DNA from: CAYQQJ01 sp964419935
GTDB taxonomy: Bacteria; Pseudomonadota; Gammaproteobacteria; Pseudomonadales; Cellvibrionaceae
Length of the DNA: 64,000 bases
Direction of reading: 5' to 3'
Assembly (NCBI GenBank): GCA_964419935.1
Contig: CAYQQJ010000018.1
Span: 1 to 64,000, forward strand
In this document: in pieces, positions 63,775-64,000 of the stretch
Layout: the number at the start of each line of letters is the position of its first letter
How positions within the stretch are numbered: position 1 is the first letter of the stretch
Made by a program: the position numbers and the translations under genes
Notes under the pieces: generated by a model
Told to the model about the DNA's origin: nothing
The model's input: only the letters and a program-made list of their open reading frames with translations
Databases searched by the model: none

Positions 63775-64000
63775 CAGTACCAGCTGTGCGTGGCTTTGAA
63801 TTGTGCTGTCAATTCTACGAAACCTGGGTAATCGATCGGCTGCACAAATTCTGGGAGACCTGCAACGAGCCCCCGTGCGGCCAGGTCATCAGCAATGGCA
63901 TAAACCATGGCGCCCATGTCGCTCAGTTGCTTCAGATGAACCGTGACGTTTGTATCCGGCTTGCAGGCATAGACGCCGTCCTCCAACAGCAGCAACGCGT
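63774..64000 (-). CDS. tusB: Sulfur relay protein TusB (5' truncated by window)
   Basis: The C-terminal about 75 residues of a TusB/DsrH-like protein; LLLLEDGVYAC and MVYAIADDLAARGL followed by the IDYPGFVELTAQF ending match the family, which in E. coli forms the TusBCD complex. The frame is open to the right edge, so the start, and presumably tusC and tusD, lie beyond it. It is coupled to tusE by a one-base overlap. Confidence 0.82.
   Translation of the reverse strand, partial: ALLLLEDGVYACKPDTNVTVHLKQLSDMGAMVYAIADDLAARGLVAGLPEFVQPIDYPGFVELTAQFKATHSWY

Overview
This window reads as a stretch of chromosome from a Gammaproteobacterium of the Pseudomonas/Cellvibrio/Marinobacter neighbourhood. 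The evidence is gene order: thrS-infC-rpmI-rplT-pheS-pheT-ihfA-merR-tRNA-Pro, fadBA, and tRNA-Leu-tig-clpP-clpX-lon-hupB-ppiD all appear in arrangements familiar from pseudomonads and their marine relatives. A FabY-type ketoacyl synthase, a carboxynorspermidine polyamine pathway and DsrC/Tus proteins fit the same group. Almost everything is core metabolism; no prophage, transposase, toxin, defence or CRISPR locus is visible.

Layout. 1-9.6 kb: a PLP enzyme, a double cNMP-binding/rhodanese fusion, nadK, a PPP-type phosphatase, a rhomboid protease, yeaC, pepN, cytochrome b561 and yceI, all on +. 9.6-15.2 kb: a repeat-rich boundary with tRNA-Asn and tRNA-Val, then a minus-strand outer-membrane polysaccharide pair (Wzi and a large SLBB export protein), then a 312-bp transposase-free palindromic element lying between a good promoter and thrS. 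15.2-24.6 kb: the translation operon, unusual in having UDP-glucose dehydrogenase between pheS and pheT. 24.7-27 kb: aspartate dehydrogenase facing a degenerate 2-hydroxyacid dehydrogenase, then a ComEA-like protein. 27-32.2 kb: pyrF-cmk-lapA-lapB-rpsA, a shuffled version of a common cluster. 32.4-40.1 kb (minus strand): deaD, ppnP, nspC, carboxynorspermidine dehydrogenase, speA and hpf. 40.4-49.3 kb: a small heat-shock gene with both a sigma-32 promoter and a ROSE-like RNA thermometer, a methyltransferase, an AraC regulator, fabY, an XRE-cupin regulator and fadBA behind a perfect palindromic operator. 49.5-58.7 kb: tRNA-Leu and the protein quality-control block. 58.8-64 kb: murI, rmuC, a DUF2489 protein, trmA, yjbQ and tusE/tusB (tusB cut by the window edge).

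Functional threads: proteostasis (Hsp20, trigger factor, ClpXP, Lon, PpiD) with heat-shock control signals; fatty-acid initiation (FabY) close to beta-oxidation (FadBA); polyamine synthesis from arginine decarboxylase plus the carboxy(nor)spermidine route; envelope functions (LapAB, Wzi/SLBB, Ugd). The most interesting non-coding material is the thrS leader element, two REP-like palindrome clusters, a heptamer inverted-repeat array, the ROSE-like leader and the fadBA operator. I found no clear evidence of a wholly new multi-gene system; the best candidates for novelty are the thrS leader element and the aspartate dehydrogenase/degenerate dehydrogenase pair.
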